From the NCBI RefSeq assembly GCF_008831285.2, contig NC_045139.1, positions 27,061,308 through 27,125,307 on the forward strand: a DNA stretch of 64,000 bases, in the 5' to 3' direction. Of this stretch, positions 22,307 through 33,659 are shown piece by piece; positions within the stretch are counted from its first letter, which is position 1; each line of letters starts with the position of its first letter. This DNA is from Nymphaea colorata (Eukaryota; Streptophyta; Magnoliopsida; Nymphaeales; Nymphaeaceae). The translations under genes and the position numbers were made by a program. Under the pieces are notes generated by a model that saw only the letters and a program-made list of their open reading frames with translations, had not been told where the DNA came from and made no database searches.

Positions 22307-23066
22307 GTTGACAGTCACCTCCAATGTCAAGGGAGAAACTGCAATAGACTTGCGCTTCCCCAGGTTTGCAGGAAGGTGGGAAAATTAATGCTGTCAATCA
22401 AAATTAATGTTGGGTGAACCTGTTGGGGAGGCCATCATGGTTACGGCAGGTTAAACCGGCACCACTAGGTTCCCCTCATATCTGTCCTTCCTTTCTTCTT
22501 TCTCACTCATTTCGGTAGATGCTGACTATTATTAACCATGACTATTGATTAATTATTAGCTAATTAAATAATGCAAGTACTGTTGGTTCAGTGGTAAGTA
22601 ATTGTCCATGTTTGTAGAGATCAGAACCTAATTTAATCTGTCACTGGAAGCACTATAAATTATTGTTCAAAAGACTGAACTATCCATTATTAATGCTCTT
22701 GGCAACTGTTTTTCACCAATAGATTTTTAATATTTAGCTATCGGTATAATGGGTATTTGCTCAACGTGACCAAAAAAATCATGAAAAAGTTGGTATGCAG
22801 ATAGAATTTGTAAGAGATTCATGCTGTATACAATTAAATTTAAACATAAGTTTTTTGTAAACAAGGCACATTTTTGGCCCATGGTGTGTGTGTGTGCGTG
22901 TATATATCCATTACTTTTCTTCACTGCTTCACATGTTAAGACTACGTGCTGCTTGGATATAAATCCGACATATATTTATCCAGATCACGTTTGGATCCAG
23001 ACTAGGTCTTGCCCACATGTATCTGGAAACAAATTGAGTCTTACTCAACCGAGGATATCCACGACG

Positions 23067-23103
<37 letters not shown>

Positions 23104-23370
23104 TTTATAGCCAAAAGCATGAACCAGTACTCCAATAGGATGTTGATCTCTAATAACTTGCAGATGCCGATGGGATGTGATGGCGTGTACTCTGCTGTTG
23201 GCAGGTGGCTGGCGTTTCTTTGGCTTGTCTCTGCAGGACGGGCAAAGGTCGTCCATAAGAAGACTGCACACACGAGGGCCAAGGTTTTGAACAATCTGTT
23301 GGTTTTGTACGCTCGCTTTTATATGAACCATGTCCATGAAACATGTTTGCCTTCGAATTCATTGAAATAT
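22307..23370 (+). pseudogene. FAD-dependent monooxygenase (MO1-like) pseudogene fragments, copy A
   Basis: Two pieces are visible. A 69-bp exon at 22307-22375 has an acceptor GCAG before it and a donor GT after it, and encodes LTVTSNV-GET-type sequence. A later exon begins at 23164 after ACTTGCAG and encodes GCDGVYSAVGRW, the second FAD/NAD-binding (GCDG) motif of plant class A flavin monooxygenases, followed by VSAGRAKV. The exon that lies between them in copy B is missing, and the sequence after 23290 has lost the part corresponding to B's 48510-48560. The N-terminal GAGIAG dinucleotide-binding exon was not found. The family's usual product is about 400 residues, so this is a remnant. Confidence 0.6.
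23069..23100. repeat. (TC)n microsatellite
   Basis: Sixteen TC units within the intron of the monooxygenase remnant; a shorter, interrupted CT run sits at the matching place in copy B (48293-48318). Confidence 0.9.
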
Positions 23371-24019
23371 GTAGATTAGGTTAATTTGAGCTTCATCGAG
23401 TGGCTGAGCCAAATATAAACCAAGGATGATAAACTCTCTTCCTGACTTTCCAATAACTTTTATATAAGTACACATATTTAATGGCCATTAACAACAAATT
23501 TTTGAATAGTGGAGACCATTTAACAGAAAATTTTGTTTGACCACAGTATGGAAGGTTGGTGGTTCTTATATTGTCAATTGTATATAATAATGCAATACTG
23601 TTTAGTGTTGGCGTAGACTGCGAGAGGTTATTAATGCAGTTGACATTAGTAGTCACGCTCTTGAACCCTTCTAAGATTGAAAGAGAAGCAAATACACTAG
23701 CTGTTAGTGGTGGAGCCAGACTTTCAGTTCAGGAGAGGCAGCCGGGTGTAAATTTTAATTTGAGAAGGGGAACAAAATCATTTATGTAATATAAAGATTT
23801 CGGCATTATAATATGAAACATGATTGATCTGGTTCTTTTTTCTTTTTCTTTTCTTTTTTTTTTAATATTTGCATAATGGTCTGGAGGATACTTGCATAAT
23901 GGTCAGGAGGATACTCTACTTAGAAGATGTTGTTGTGCTTGTTAGGTGCTTGGGATAAGCCCTCGTGGGGTTCAAATGGAGTGAAGAACAGAGAGATATT
24001 GCCAAGCCCTCTTGTGATG

Positions 24020-24925
24020 GAGATGCTGTCCCCAGAGTCACATGCCTCATTGGAAGCTACAGGCATCTGTGACGCAGTTGCCAGAATATCTCTAGTTCTC
24101 CATCATGAAGCCGACGAGAACTGGCCTGACTGAAGTACTCCTGGGTCATGGCATGTCCCAAAGGCCCTCTGTATTGGATAATTGTGTACCTTTTCTGGGC
24201 CGTCTTCGTCAAATAAAAAAGATGCAGAAAAGAACCCAACTTTCCATGAGAATCTGCCCAAGAAGCCAATACCAATTTCAGCGAACAAAGTTTGCACATC
24301 TAGGAAGCTTCCTTCCGAAAAATTGGTCAAATTAAGTCTCTGCAATCCACAGCCAAGAACAATATCTTTAGAGGAGGGCTTCACCCTTTTGAACGGAGAG
24401 AGAAAGTCAAGAAGGCTTCCTCAGACAAAGAGTATTCAGATTTGAAGATGAGTTAAGAAGCTGTCCAAAGAGGTTGAGTGAGGCAGAAACCGTTTGATGG
24501 CATGGCCAACAGGAGGCTTCTGCACAGAGCAGGAGGTATGCACCTTTGCAGGTTTGTGGAGGCGAAGTACTCCATGGTCAAGGCTAGATGTGAGCTATTG
24601 AAGCCTCAGGCTTTGGCCAGACCATCACCATCTACACGTTGGCTCCACTATCAGCGCCACTGGTTGCAATGGTAAAATGAGATCAGTCGAGGCTGATATC
24701 TACAGATCGAATGCATGGAGAGCAGTCCATCAATGATCTCTTGAATAGCAAGCTCTTCTACATCCCACAACCAGGTTGCTTTAAGATGCATGGACTGTCC
24801 TTTCCTTTGCCTTCCATGCAGCAATCAGATGCACAAACCCTGTTGGACCTCTTTTCATTTGGGTACTTTGTCGCCATTTTGTGGAAAAGTACATCACATT
24901 CTCCCCATCAAGTGAAATAATTAAA
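24020..24925. pseudogene. Unidentified duplicated coding-like block, copy A
   Basis: This stretch is kept better than its surroundings among three copies (A here, B at 49380-49915 plus 55480-55860, C inverted at 46100-46870). One + strand frame near 24545-24620 reads VEAKYSMVKARCELLKPQA and survives in all three copies. Elsewhere the copies hold short open pieces on both strands broken by stops. I do not recognise the family. It lies downstream of the monooxygenase remnant in both A and B, so the two may have been neighbours, or exons of one gene, before duplication. Confidence 0.4.
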
Positions 24926-25166
24926 TCCTCATTAAACTAGGTCATGATTAATAGTGTAGATGCAAGGGTTGTGTTGCAGCGAGAGTTCAACCACATGCTG
25001 CTGGATCTGCGAAATGGAAGAGCACTTCTTGGAGGAATTCTGCGGCAGCGTCAATGCTGAGCTGTATAGAAGCCAAGGAATTATCAATGTTTTTCCTAGA
25101 TCATTGTTGTCTATATCTACAAAGTAATTTGTCTGATCAATATACAAAAAAATCAAAGGTAGACAT

Positions 25167-25188
25167 ATCTCTCTCTCTCTCTCTCTCT
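25167..25188. repeat. (CT)n microsatellite
   Basis: Eleven CT units in copy A; the matching place in copy B (56091-56118) has an interrupted CT-rich stretch. Confidence 0.85.
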
Positions 25189-25319
25189 AAGAGGTTTATT
25201 TAGTGATAAATTAGGGATATATTAGGCTTTGTAAATGCCTTTCTCTAGATACTAAAATATTTTAATTATTTTTTATTAATTGAAGCTTTTTTAATGTTGT
25301 AACATATGCTTGATTGAGG

Positions 25320-28300
25320 GTTAAGAATCAATTTCTTTTTCCACAATCATATGTATGATATTTTTCAACCAATACAAGTGAGTTTTTTTTTTTTTAATTG
25401 GTCGATGTTATTTGCTTTGATGATATATAGAATGTTTACTGGCTGGTTGCCAAATATTGTGTTGAATATTTGGGCACATTTAGATCTCATGAGATGCCCA
25501 AACCAAAATTCATTGAGTACTAAAATTGTTTCTTCCTCGATATGAATCAGGTTTGGTGTTAATAAAGAATTTCCACACAATTTGCTTATTGCATAAGAAA
25601 AATAAACAGAAAGCAAGCTGCCTTGGATCATTTCTATGAAAATGCATGCATTTGGTTCCAAATTTTCTAGTTCATAGGCATGCATGGATCAACACAATTG
25701 AATTGTATTGAGATTCAGACTAAGCCATTTGCCATTGTATTTCAATGTAAGAAAGTTGGAACAAGAGCCATCAGTATGCACCCATAGCCGGATGTAGAGT
25801 AGTATGCAAGCATGTGTGCAAGATAGGGTTGAACCCATTTATGTGGAGAAGCATAGGTACTATTAATGAACCAAAATTGTCTAGATACTGGACATCGATT
25901 AACATACTCTCTCTATCTCTGACGCACAGCGCATCACACCTGACTTATTGTAGAACTTGAGCTGACCGTTCAGAGTTAACTTCGGATTGCATAGTCATTT
26001 AATTCATCCTTGCACTGATCCTAAAATGTAAGGATCCCATAAAGTGGGACCTAAATTCATGCACTTAAGAAGAAGCCAAATTCCATCATCTCTGCGCTTG
26101 TGAACGGACCCAAGGGCATAACAGATCAGTGGATCTGCATCCATCCACATGAATTCAGATCAACCTGGATCTAGTTGTATGGATCTAAATGTTACTGCAT
26201 GGTTCTGTAATGACGAAGTGTCCAAATAATGATAACAGAAGGATGATCCATACGTGTTGTCATTTGGCAACAATAGCAAGTTGCAACTGTTTGAAGGATT
26301 GGGTTGGGGCCGATTCATCAAACAGTAATGATGCATATTAGTGTTGTCAAATGCCAACTAACAGCCCCAAATAGATGCAAACTTGGGTCTGGGTCTTGTC
26401 AGTTTGGGAACAGCTAGGTAGCTTGAGGAAGATGATCAAGATATTGGGTAGGACTTTGTTTTGGGGTTCGAATATGGATTTAGTCCTACTTATGGTTTTG
26501 GTTTTTTATGTGGATTTGGATTTGAATATGAATATCGATTTGGGCTTGAAAATAAGTTTGAACTTAGGAATGAATTTGATATGGGTACAAATTTCGGGTT
26601 GCTTGTACATTTTTCATTTGTTATGAATTTAAGTTTAATGTAGATTTTGGATTTAATTTCAAATAATTTTTGTTGAACCCAATTGGAGAAGAATCAGGTT
26701 TATTCATAAATTATCTGCCCGACTCAGGTATGGATGGGTAGGACCACGAATTAATTGTGTGAACAAAAAGTTTAGTTTGAACTCGATGCAAGGTCTAAAT
26801 TATAGAATATGAATTTTATTTTGACTAGATCCAGGATAAAATGTGAGTCCTTTTGGGTCTGAATTGGGTTGAAATGGATCGCAAAGCATGCATAAGGACA
26901 AGACAAAAACTGGTTCTAGGAGTGGTAATCCAAGGTTGCCCCTAGACTCCAGCTAGATTGGCTAAGAGGGGCTAGGACCTAAACCTGGGTCCCTAAATCC
27001 AAGACAGTTCTTTGAGACTGAACCAACAGCAAGAAAAGGCTAGGTATGCCCAATCTGATTATAATACCGACGTATAAGAAAAATTCTGAAAATCAATATT
27101 AACAAGAAATTAACATGACTAGACACTGCTTTAGTATTCCAGCATCGAACTATTTAATTACTGGAAATGAAAAAAAAAATCTGCATCAAACTATTCTATA
27201 AGAAATGCCTAAATTATCCGTAAGTGGTGTGAGAAAGAAAGACAAAGACAAATTCATACCAATTCTTTAGTTGGCAGAGGCCATAAACAAATTCTAATTT
27301 CATTTAAATTTGATCTTGTGACTCCCAAGACAGTCAAGAACCTAACTCATTTGACGAATTACTATAGAGGACTGGGGATAGATGTGTAAAATTCAACATA
27401 ATGCCCCCATATCTAAATAGTCATAGAATGAAAACTACAAAAAATTAAAACTGGTTGTTGAAAATTCAAAAGAGCCGTTGACAAGGGGAGAGAACGGGTC
27501 TTGAACCTTCAATAATTAAACATTGGTTGCTTAATTGGCCTGATGAATGTATGGCCATCTTGGATATTGTGTCATTGGTAGGAAGTTCATTATGTTGACT
27601 TCTACAAAGAAGGATATACAAGGATTGTCTATTTTTGTTCAAGGGTATTTTTATTGTTGTAAAAAAGAGTAACTTTTTTTACTCTTCCATTTTTTTTAAT
27701 ATATGGGGTTAACTTTTATTTACCTTCTTTCTGAATCAAGCATTTTCAACCCTTCAATTGAATCCACAAAACCCATGGATTTTTGTGTGTCAGAGGATGA
27801 CGGTCCATTGGAGTTAATGATAAGGCAGGTTGCAAAGTTATGGAAAGGGACGAGAGTTATGCCACTGATAGAGATCACGATAATGCTACCGTCAAGCTGG
27901 CAAAGATATGCGGACTGGCCAAGATACATACTGTCACCGAAATGTCTCAACAAACTGTAACCTGCAATACTAAAATCAAGGAGAGCAATGTGATGAAAGA
28001 GGATGTAAATGTCCTTGTAAAATCAATTATATTATTTAAAAAAAATGAGATACTGCCTCTCCCATCACCTAGGATGAGAGCTTTCATGGACATAGCTGTC
28101 AAGAATATCAAACCATGATAAAATCTTGATTGCCTTCCTCTTCGTTTGTTCTTATGGTAGCAGAGCTTAGATCATATGGATGGACATTGTTTCTCTTGTG
28201 CACGTGGTGATTGGTACAACATCTTTCTATTCTCGGTTCCCTGGTTCTTGGAAGAAGGAAGAATGGCTACCGGCCAGCTAAACAATGATGCTACGTACCC

Positions 28301-28735
28301 TTATTTGTATAATCTTAATGCAGCATGGTTTGCCTCCTTGAAATTGAATCAGCTGAACTTGCTTCTATTATAGAATCAGATACTTGGCTTGATTGAAAGT
28401 TGGGATGCACTGGATTTCTTGATGAGAACAGTTCCAAACTGACATAGATGGTACAAAAATCATGAATTAGTCGATAATCCTAATTTTGTTGAATGAAAAA
28501 AATATATGATGACCTATTGAGGAGTTGGATCACCGGAACCTTGTTTGTTCACACTTGGTTGAGGGGTCTGTAAACTTCAAAAGAAGTCTAAAACACTCCT
28601 AGTACTACTTTTGCTCATGAATCCAAGGAGCCTAAATTCTTGTAGAACCATAAATTACAACTTCATCACAAGAAAGACATTTCTATTGCTTAATAAATAA
28701 TGTCATTCAAAGCTATATGTCACGACCCAAGTTTT
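25320..28735. other. 3.4-kb segment present in copy A but absent from copy B
   Basis: Copy B runs straight from the segment matching 25315 (ATGATTGA) into the segment matching 28736 (CACCAATTTA...), next to a (TAA)n tract. In A the two are 3.4 kb apart, both edges carrying TTGA. It is either an insertion in A or a deletion in B. No complete gene is seen within. 26375-27480 is a block also found, in rearranged order, at 36850-38080 plus 42908-43020. Open frames at 26461-26643 and 27703-27960 do not look conserved. Confidence 0.6.
26375..27480. repeat. Repeat block shared with 36850-38080 and 42908-43020
   Basis: The first part is GGATTTGGAT/GAATATGGATT-rich DNA. The second (26920-27480) matches 37070-37610 nearly end to end. 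The piece at 26640-26800 matches the flanks of Copia element 2 (37930-38080 and 42908-42960). The order of the pieces differs between the two places. Confidence 0.65.
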
Positions 28736-28989
28736 TGACATCAATTTTTATATATATAATAACAGAAGTGAACATTGAGTCTTACTATCCTAAACAAACT
28801 TGAATGATGGCCGAAAACACAAAAGAATTAAACACCAATAAAACATCAAAACATTGTTTTAAGTGACACCCTTTTGATCTTAAAGAAAGACACTTAGACG
28901 CAAACAACAAAAATATCCACAAAGACCAAACTCGATGCAATGCCTAGGTTGCCAATGCCGGTCCACTACAAGGACTGAGGATGTCAATA

Positions 28990-29421
28990 CTATAGCCACA
29001 ATCTCTCAAGAGCTACCAATAGAGAGAGAGAGAGAAGGGTCAGATTCCTTTGAATATGATAACATCCAGCCATGAATGAAATATCGCATGACAAAATAAG
29101 CATATAATTATGTCAAAAAAATCCATATGATGACTTATGGTCGACATCCATAAGTCATCAATTCATATTTCACCTTAGAGTTATATCTTAGTATCATGAA
29201 CATGGTGTACATGACCTCCATATGTTACAGAGTCACAACAGTAGTCTATTAACAATGAACATGGTCATCATGATGAATAATCAATAGAAAATCCTGTGGG
29301 CACAACTTACTGGTAGCACAAAACATATATTCACTAGGCGATATATACAAATTGAGAGTAACCTCTAGTGAAGCCTTCTGAGATATCCCAGATCGCCACT
29401 GCAGCAATAGGATCTAACCAC
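28990..29421. other. Copy A flank of the hAT element
   Basis: Matches copy B at about 56500-56918. Includes a short GA run at 29023-29035. No gene is seen. Confidence 0.5.
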
Positions 29422-30494
29422 TAGGGCTGGGCATCGGGCCGGGCCACCGTCGGCCCGGCCCGGTATGGGCCAGGTTCGGGCCGGGCCCGGGCCTGACAGG
29501 CCGGCCCGGCAGCGTTCTCTGGCCGGGCCCGGGCCGGATAGGCCGGCCCGGCGGCGGCCCGCCCGGCCCGACTTCCCCTCCCGCTCCCCCTCCTCCTGTC
29601 CTCTGTCTCCCTCTCTGAGTCTCTGACTCTCTGCTCCCCCTTCTCCCTTCCCATCTCCCTCTCCTCTCATTCGACCGACGGTGGTTTCCACCGCTTCTTC
29701 AATAACACAAACCAGCACGGGGGAGATCTCCGTTTCGCATGAGGACCCCTTCTTCGCTTCCTTGTTTCGTCCAACGGTGGAACATTCTCTGGTTTTCAAC
29801 GATGCACACAACCAGCGAGGGAGAAAGCTCAGTCTTCATTTCCAGTCTGCCATTCCCCCATCCAGCGGCAGCAGCAATCTCCGCCGAATCACCCAGAGAA
29901 TGAGAGGGGCGGCGGAACGGTGAACAGGTCAGGGGAGAGGAATCAGACGCCCCATATACCACTCGAGGTTATGTTGGGTTGTCGCGTGAATCTCAAAGGG
30001 AAAAGAAAAAGGAACGGCAGATTGAGGAAATCGACGAACAGTCGGAGCACCAACGGCATCGCTTGAATCTACCATCGGGTGGGAGGAAATCGACGCCGGG
30101 ACAGTTGCCGGTTGGTCGGTGCCGGTGATGCGCAGATATTGATGCGTTTTCCTGCTCCTGGCAGAGATTCTTCTAGCGCCGGAGTGGATCCCGACGTGCC
30201 TGGCGTCGACGTGATGCTCCCCGTCGAAGACGACGACTGGGTAATAGGGTAAGGCGTCTCCTGCGGGGTTGTCATTTCCCTGTGGCCGAATTTCTGGAAA
30301 AGAGATCGGAATCGCGGAAGAAGGAGGCGGGCCGGGCCTGACTTTTGGTGGCCAGGCCCGATACCCGGCCCGGCCCAGCCCAGCCTGGCAAGATTATCGG
30401 GCCGGGCCCGGGCTCGGCTTCAGGCCCGATGGGCCGACCCGAGCCGGCTCTTAGCGGGCCGGGCCGGGCCGGCCCGGCCCGATGCCAACCCCTA
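29422..30494. mobile_element. hAT-type element with captured GC-rich DNA (Pack-type candidate)
   Basis: 1073 bp with an 8-bp target duplication CTAACCAC (29414-29421 and 30495-30502). Ends are TAGGGCTGGGCATCGGGCC and, from the other side, TAGGGGTTGGCATCGGGCC. Both subterminal regions are dense in GGCCCGGGCC words (29440-29570 and 30330-30480). The interior, about 29570-30330, is not the A/T-rich core seen in the small relatives but balanced-to-GC-rich DNA with a CT-rich leader-like start (CTCCCCCTCCTCCTG) and short open frames, resembling the 5' end of an ordinary plant gene. No transposase is present. Copy B lacks the element at the matching site near 56918-56925, giving a paralogous empty site. 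The donor gene is not identified. Confidence 0.8.
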
Positions 30495-31122
30495 CTAACC
30501 ACTGGCGAAGTGGTAGACCGACCCCTCCATGTGCTCAAGTTGAGGGACTAAGAAAATGCCTTGCTCTCCAAACAAAAAATTAACAAAATCCCAAGCCTTT
30601 GTGCCACCCAATACCCTACAGGCTGTCCAGTGCAAACAGAGGAGTGTGCAACTATAATGATCTCATGTTATACAACTACCTCCCAGAATAAAACCACCCA
30701 CTGGACCCACTCTCACTCCCGCATGTCATTGTTGAGACAAGATGGATGTTTTCCTTTATATATTTACTTGTGAAATTATCATTATGAATCACATTTTGGA
30801 GTCTACCATAAAAGCACACCTTGGGAATGAATCCCAATGCCCAACTACTCTAATCTTCTACCAGTCCAAAAAAAATTCCTGGACCTTATAAAGAATATCT
30901 GCATAAGGGCAATCAGAAATCAGAAATCCCAATGATCACAAACACACCTTTGTGAATGCATTTGCATAGGTCTATATATATATATGTATATTACGTCTAC
31001 ATGCACATATGTATCAATATCTATGTATACATATACCAGTACACAATAATGCCAATAGATTTTCAGCTGTTCATAACTCGGCTCTTAGACTGAATCATTT
31101 TCTATATTAACAATATAACTAC

Positions 31123-31125
<3 letters not shown>

Positions 31126-31190
<65 letters not shown>
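31126..31190. repeat. (AT)n microsatellite
   Basis: About 32 AT units in copy A, at the place where copy B has a longer (AT)n-(TG)n tract (57622-57741). Confidence 0.95.
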
Positions 31191-31194
<4 letters not shown>

Positions 31195-33640
31195 CTGAAC
31201 CACACCATGGATTTATGCTCGATAATCAAAATTTCATTCCCTAACTATCTGTTGAGTATGGAATAAATGACTGTTTGCATTTCATCACATAGGGGCTAAT
31301 CTATATTTATCATTAGTCTCAGTCTTAGGCCCATGGGGCAGTCCTATTACTAATAGTACTTTTCTAATTGGGTCGCACTTCATGCATGACAGATAGCTAT
31401 ATTTGAATTACATTCATCTCTTTGTTTAAGAACAACAGAACTTATATGTTATTTGTTAATACATCTATAGATATTTTTAGTTTCCTCCCTTATAGGAATT
31501 TCTTTGCACTCAGCCATTGCTCTTAACATTCTTCCCTCACATTCATGGGTATCAATATATAATTTTTTTTAACAGGTCGCATTCTGCAGATAGTATAAAG
31601 ACATTGCCTCACTTTCTTGAGTTGGTTTAACTGTCTTTCCGTTTTCACCTCTGACCACTTGCAAATTGCTAGTCTTAACTGTTTTTATGGTCATTCCTAT
31701 GACTGATCAATGTGCACATTCTTTGAATAGGTTTTTGTTTCAATTAGAATATTGGTCCATGGAATTCGTGCAATTACTTAAATGAAGTTGATGTTTTGGT
31801 TCCCTGATACTATTCATTTATGTGTTCTTTTCTTGACTACTTCATGCTTGGTACTGAAAATAATCAGTCTTAGGTTTCAAATCCAAGCATTTCCAAATAG
31901 GTTTTGCACATACTTTAAATTATGTGAAACTACTCATTCTCAATGAGTGTGGACATGTGAAAATATTAGGACCTCGAAATCTAATCACCTAGATCGGATT
32001 AGAATAAATTCAATTTTTTTTAAGTTCTTCAGTCCATTGGTAGGAGGAAACCATGCCCTAAATCTACTACACTAATCTCTAAAACCACTTTCCCTATGGG
32101 TCTTCTCCATTCAACCACATAATGCATACACCCTAAAATAATAACTTGACTACTTTGTAGCATGGTGGTTTCAGCTAATAGTCTCAGCCAAATATTTTCA
32201 GAAGTATGAAGTTTGATTGCAGATTCAATTAGTTGTCTTCCTATAGATTTTTGATTCTAATCCCATTTCTGGTTCCCCTATTTCTTCTTTGCTCATTGAA
32301 TGAATTTCTGCATTATGCAAAACTACGATTCCTTTGATAACATTCATAGTCGAACCTTAATCAAAAGGGCTATTCTAGTTCATTAGATTTGTTTCACTTA
32401 TTTCTTTAGTTAATTCATAGATGACATGGGAATCATTCTTTTCTTTAATCAGATGTAAGGATTCACAAAATGAATTTTCTTCCAACCATTCTAATCTTGA
32501 ATAGCTACTCACTATTAACGATCATGTCAAAAGAGGACAATTTCATATCTTAGAATCCCAATCCCATCACTCAGATAAGATTGGGTTTTGTTATGTTTTA
32601 TTATATAAACATATCAAAAGTACAATAGTTTTATGCTTCTACCATGATCAAATATTCCCCTAGTATTAATAAGTACATATTACATCCATAGAGTACCAAG
32701 TAGTCACAAACTATGTTGGCCTTGTTTAAACAATATTATGAGTTACATAGGTCTGGTGTGATGGTTCATTTTTTTTGGGTGTTAAGCTATAAATTACACA
32801 TTTAACATAATACACGAAATCTTTACAAAGATAGAGCATAAACATAATAACGGAGCAATACTCTTTGTCTATCATGTTCGTACTAATTCACTTCAATATC
32901 TTTTTGCAGCTTTTATTGTCATCAGACCCAATCACAATGGAACTTGCCACAATTGCTATTCATATATTTTTGACATGCTGGAATGTTCATTTTTAGTTCA
33001 ACTAGCTGAAACACACATCCAACTATATAAATACACACACACACACACACATACATACATACACATACACACACACACACACACTTTCAATAAGAATAAT
33101 AGTTTTCATGCTGAGTTTACTACTAAGTGACATTGGTTACAAAAATATTTCTTTATGAACTTCTGAAATTGAGGTATCCTCACATCAAAACACTTATTCA
33201 TTCACCATTTATCATAAAGCTGATCATGCAATATGCTTTCTTAATAAATCTGGTCATATTCTGAATTTCAGGAACAATTCTATAGTCACGCTTAACCATC
33301 AATTACCATGTAATTCATAATAGCATTTTTTATCAAACAACCTACTTCGTATATTTGTGTACACATTACATATTTACTTTTATACATCTATATTCCCATA
33401 AGCATAACATACATGAAATACATGCTGCATACACATCTGAATATTCTCATACCTTATTACTCCAAGGTGGAGTCAATTCAGCTTGCTTGTAGGGCTGTCA
33501 GCCCAAGGTGATCTGGTACGATTCCCTTGCAAAATGTACATTTGCCTCAACAAGTATGACTCTCCATGATTTACATATACACATATGTATATAGATTGAT
33601 TATAAAAGAAACTATATAGCATTTACCAAGGTCACTCTAA
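31191..33640. other. Right part of duplication copy A, no gene
   Basis: Matches 57742-59510 of copy B with gaps, including about 100 bp near 31570-31670 and about 500 bp near 32950-33500 that B lacks. An interrupted (AC)n tract is at 33032-33084. I see no open frame that looks real. Confidence 0.6.
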
Positions 33641-33659
33641 CTATACAACCCCATATCCT

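Larger units (their letters stand above)
22226..33640 (+). repeat. Segmental duplication copy A
   Basis: Pairs collinearly with copy B (47096-59510) on the same strand. Clear anchor pairs are: the GGTTGACAGTCAC segment at 22307 and 47164, the block at 23900-24460 with 49290-49915, the block at 24530-25315 with 55480-56210, the AACATTGAGTCTTA segment at 28770 and 56276, and the final GATTGATTATAAAAG segment at 33595 and 59465. Similarity is high enough to align by eye over kilobases but with many substitutions and indels, so the duplication is not recent. Copy A alone carries 25320-28735 and the hAT element at 29422-30494, and it lacks about 410 bp present in B at 47719-48126. A Ty3/gypsy remnant starts just where the similarity ends. 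Confidence 0.85.

Noticed and set aside
26461-26643. Gly/Phe/Tyr-rich 60-codon frame
   Set aside because: Produced by a GGATTTGGAT-type short repeat that recurs in non-coding copies.
29365-29811. 148-codon minus-strand Gly/Pro/Arg-rich frame
   Set aside because: Runs across the end of the hAT element and is driven by GGCCCGGGCC repeats.
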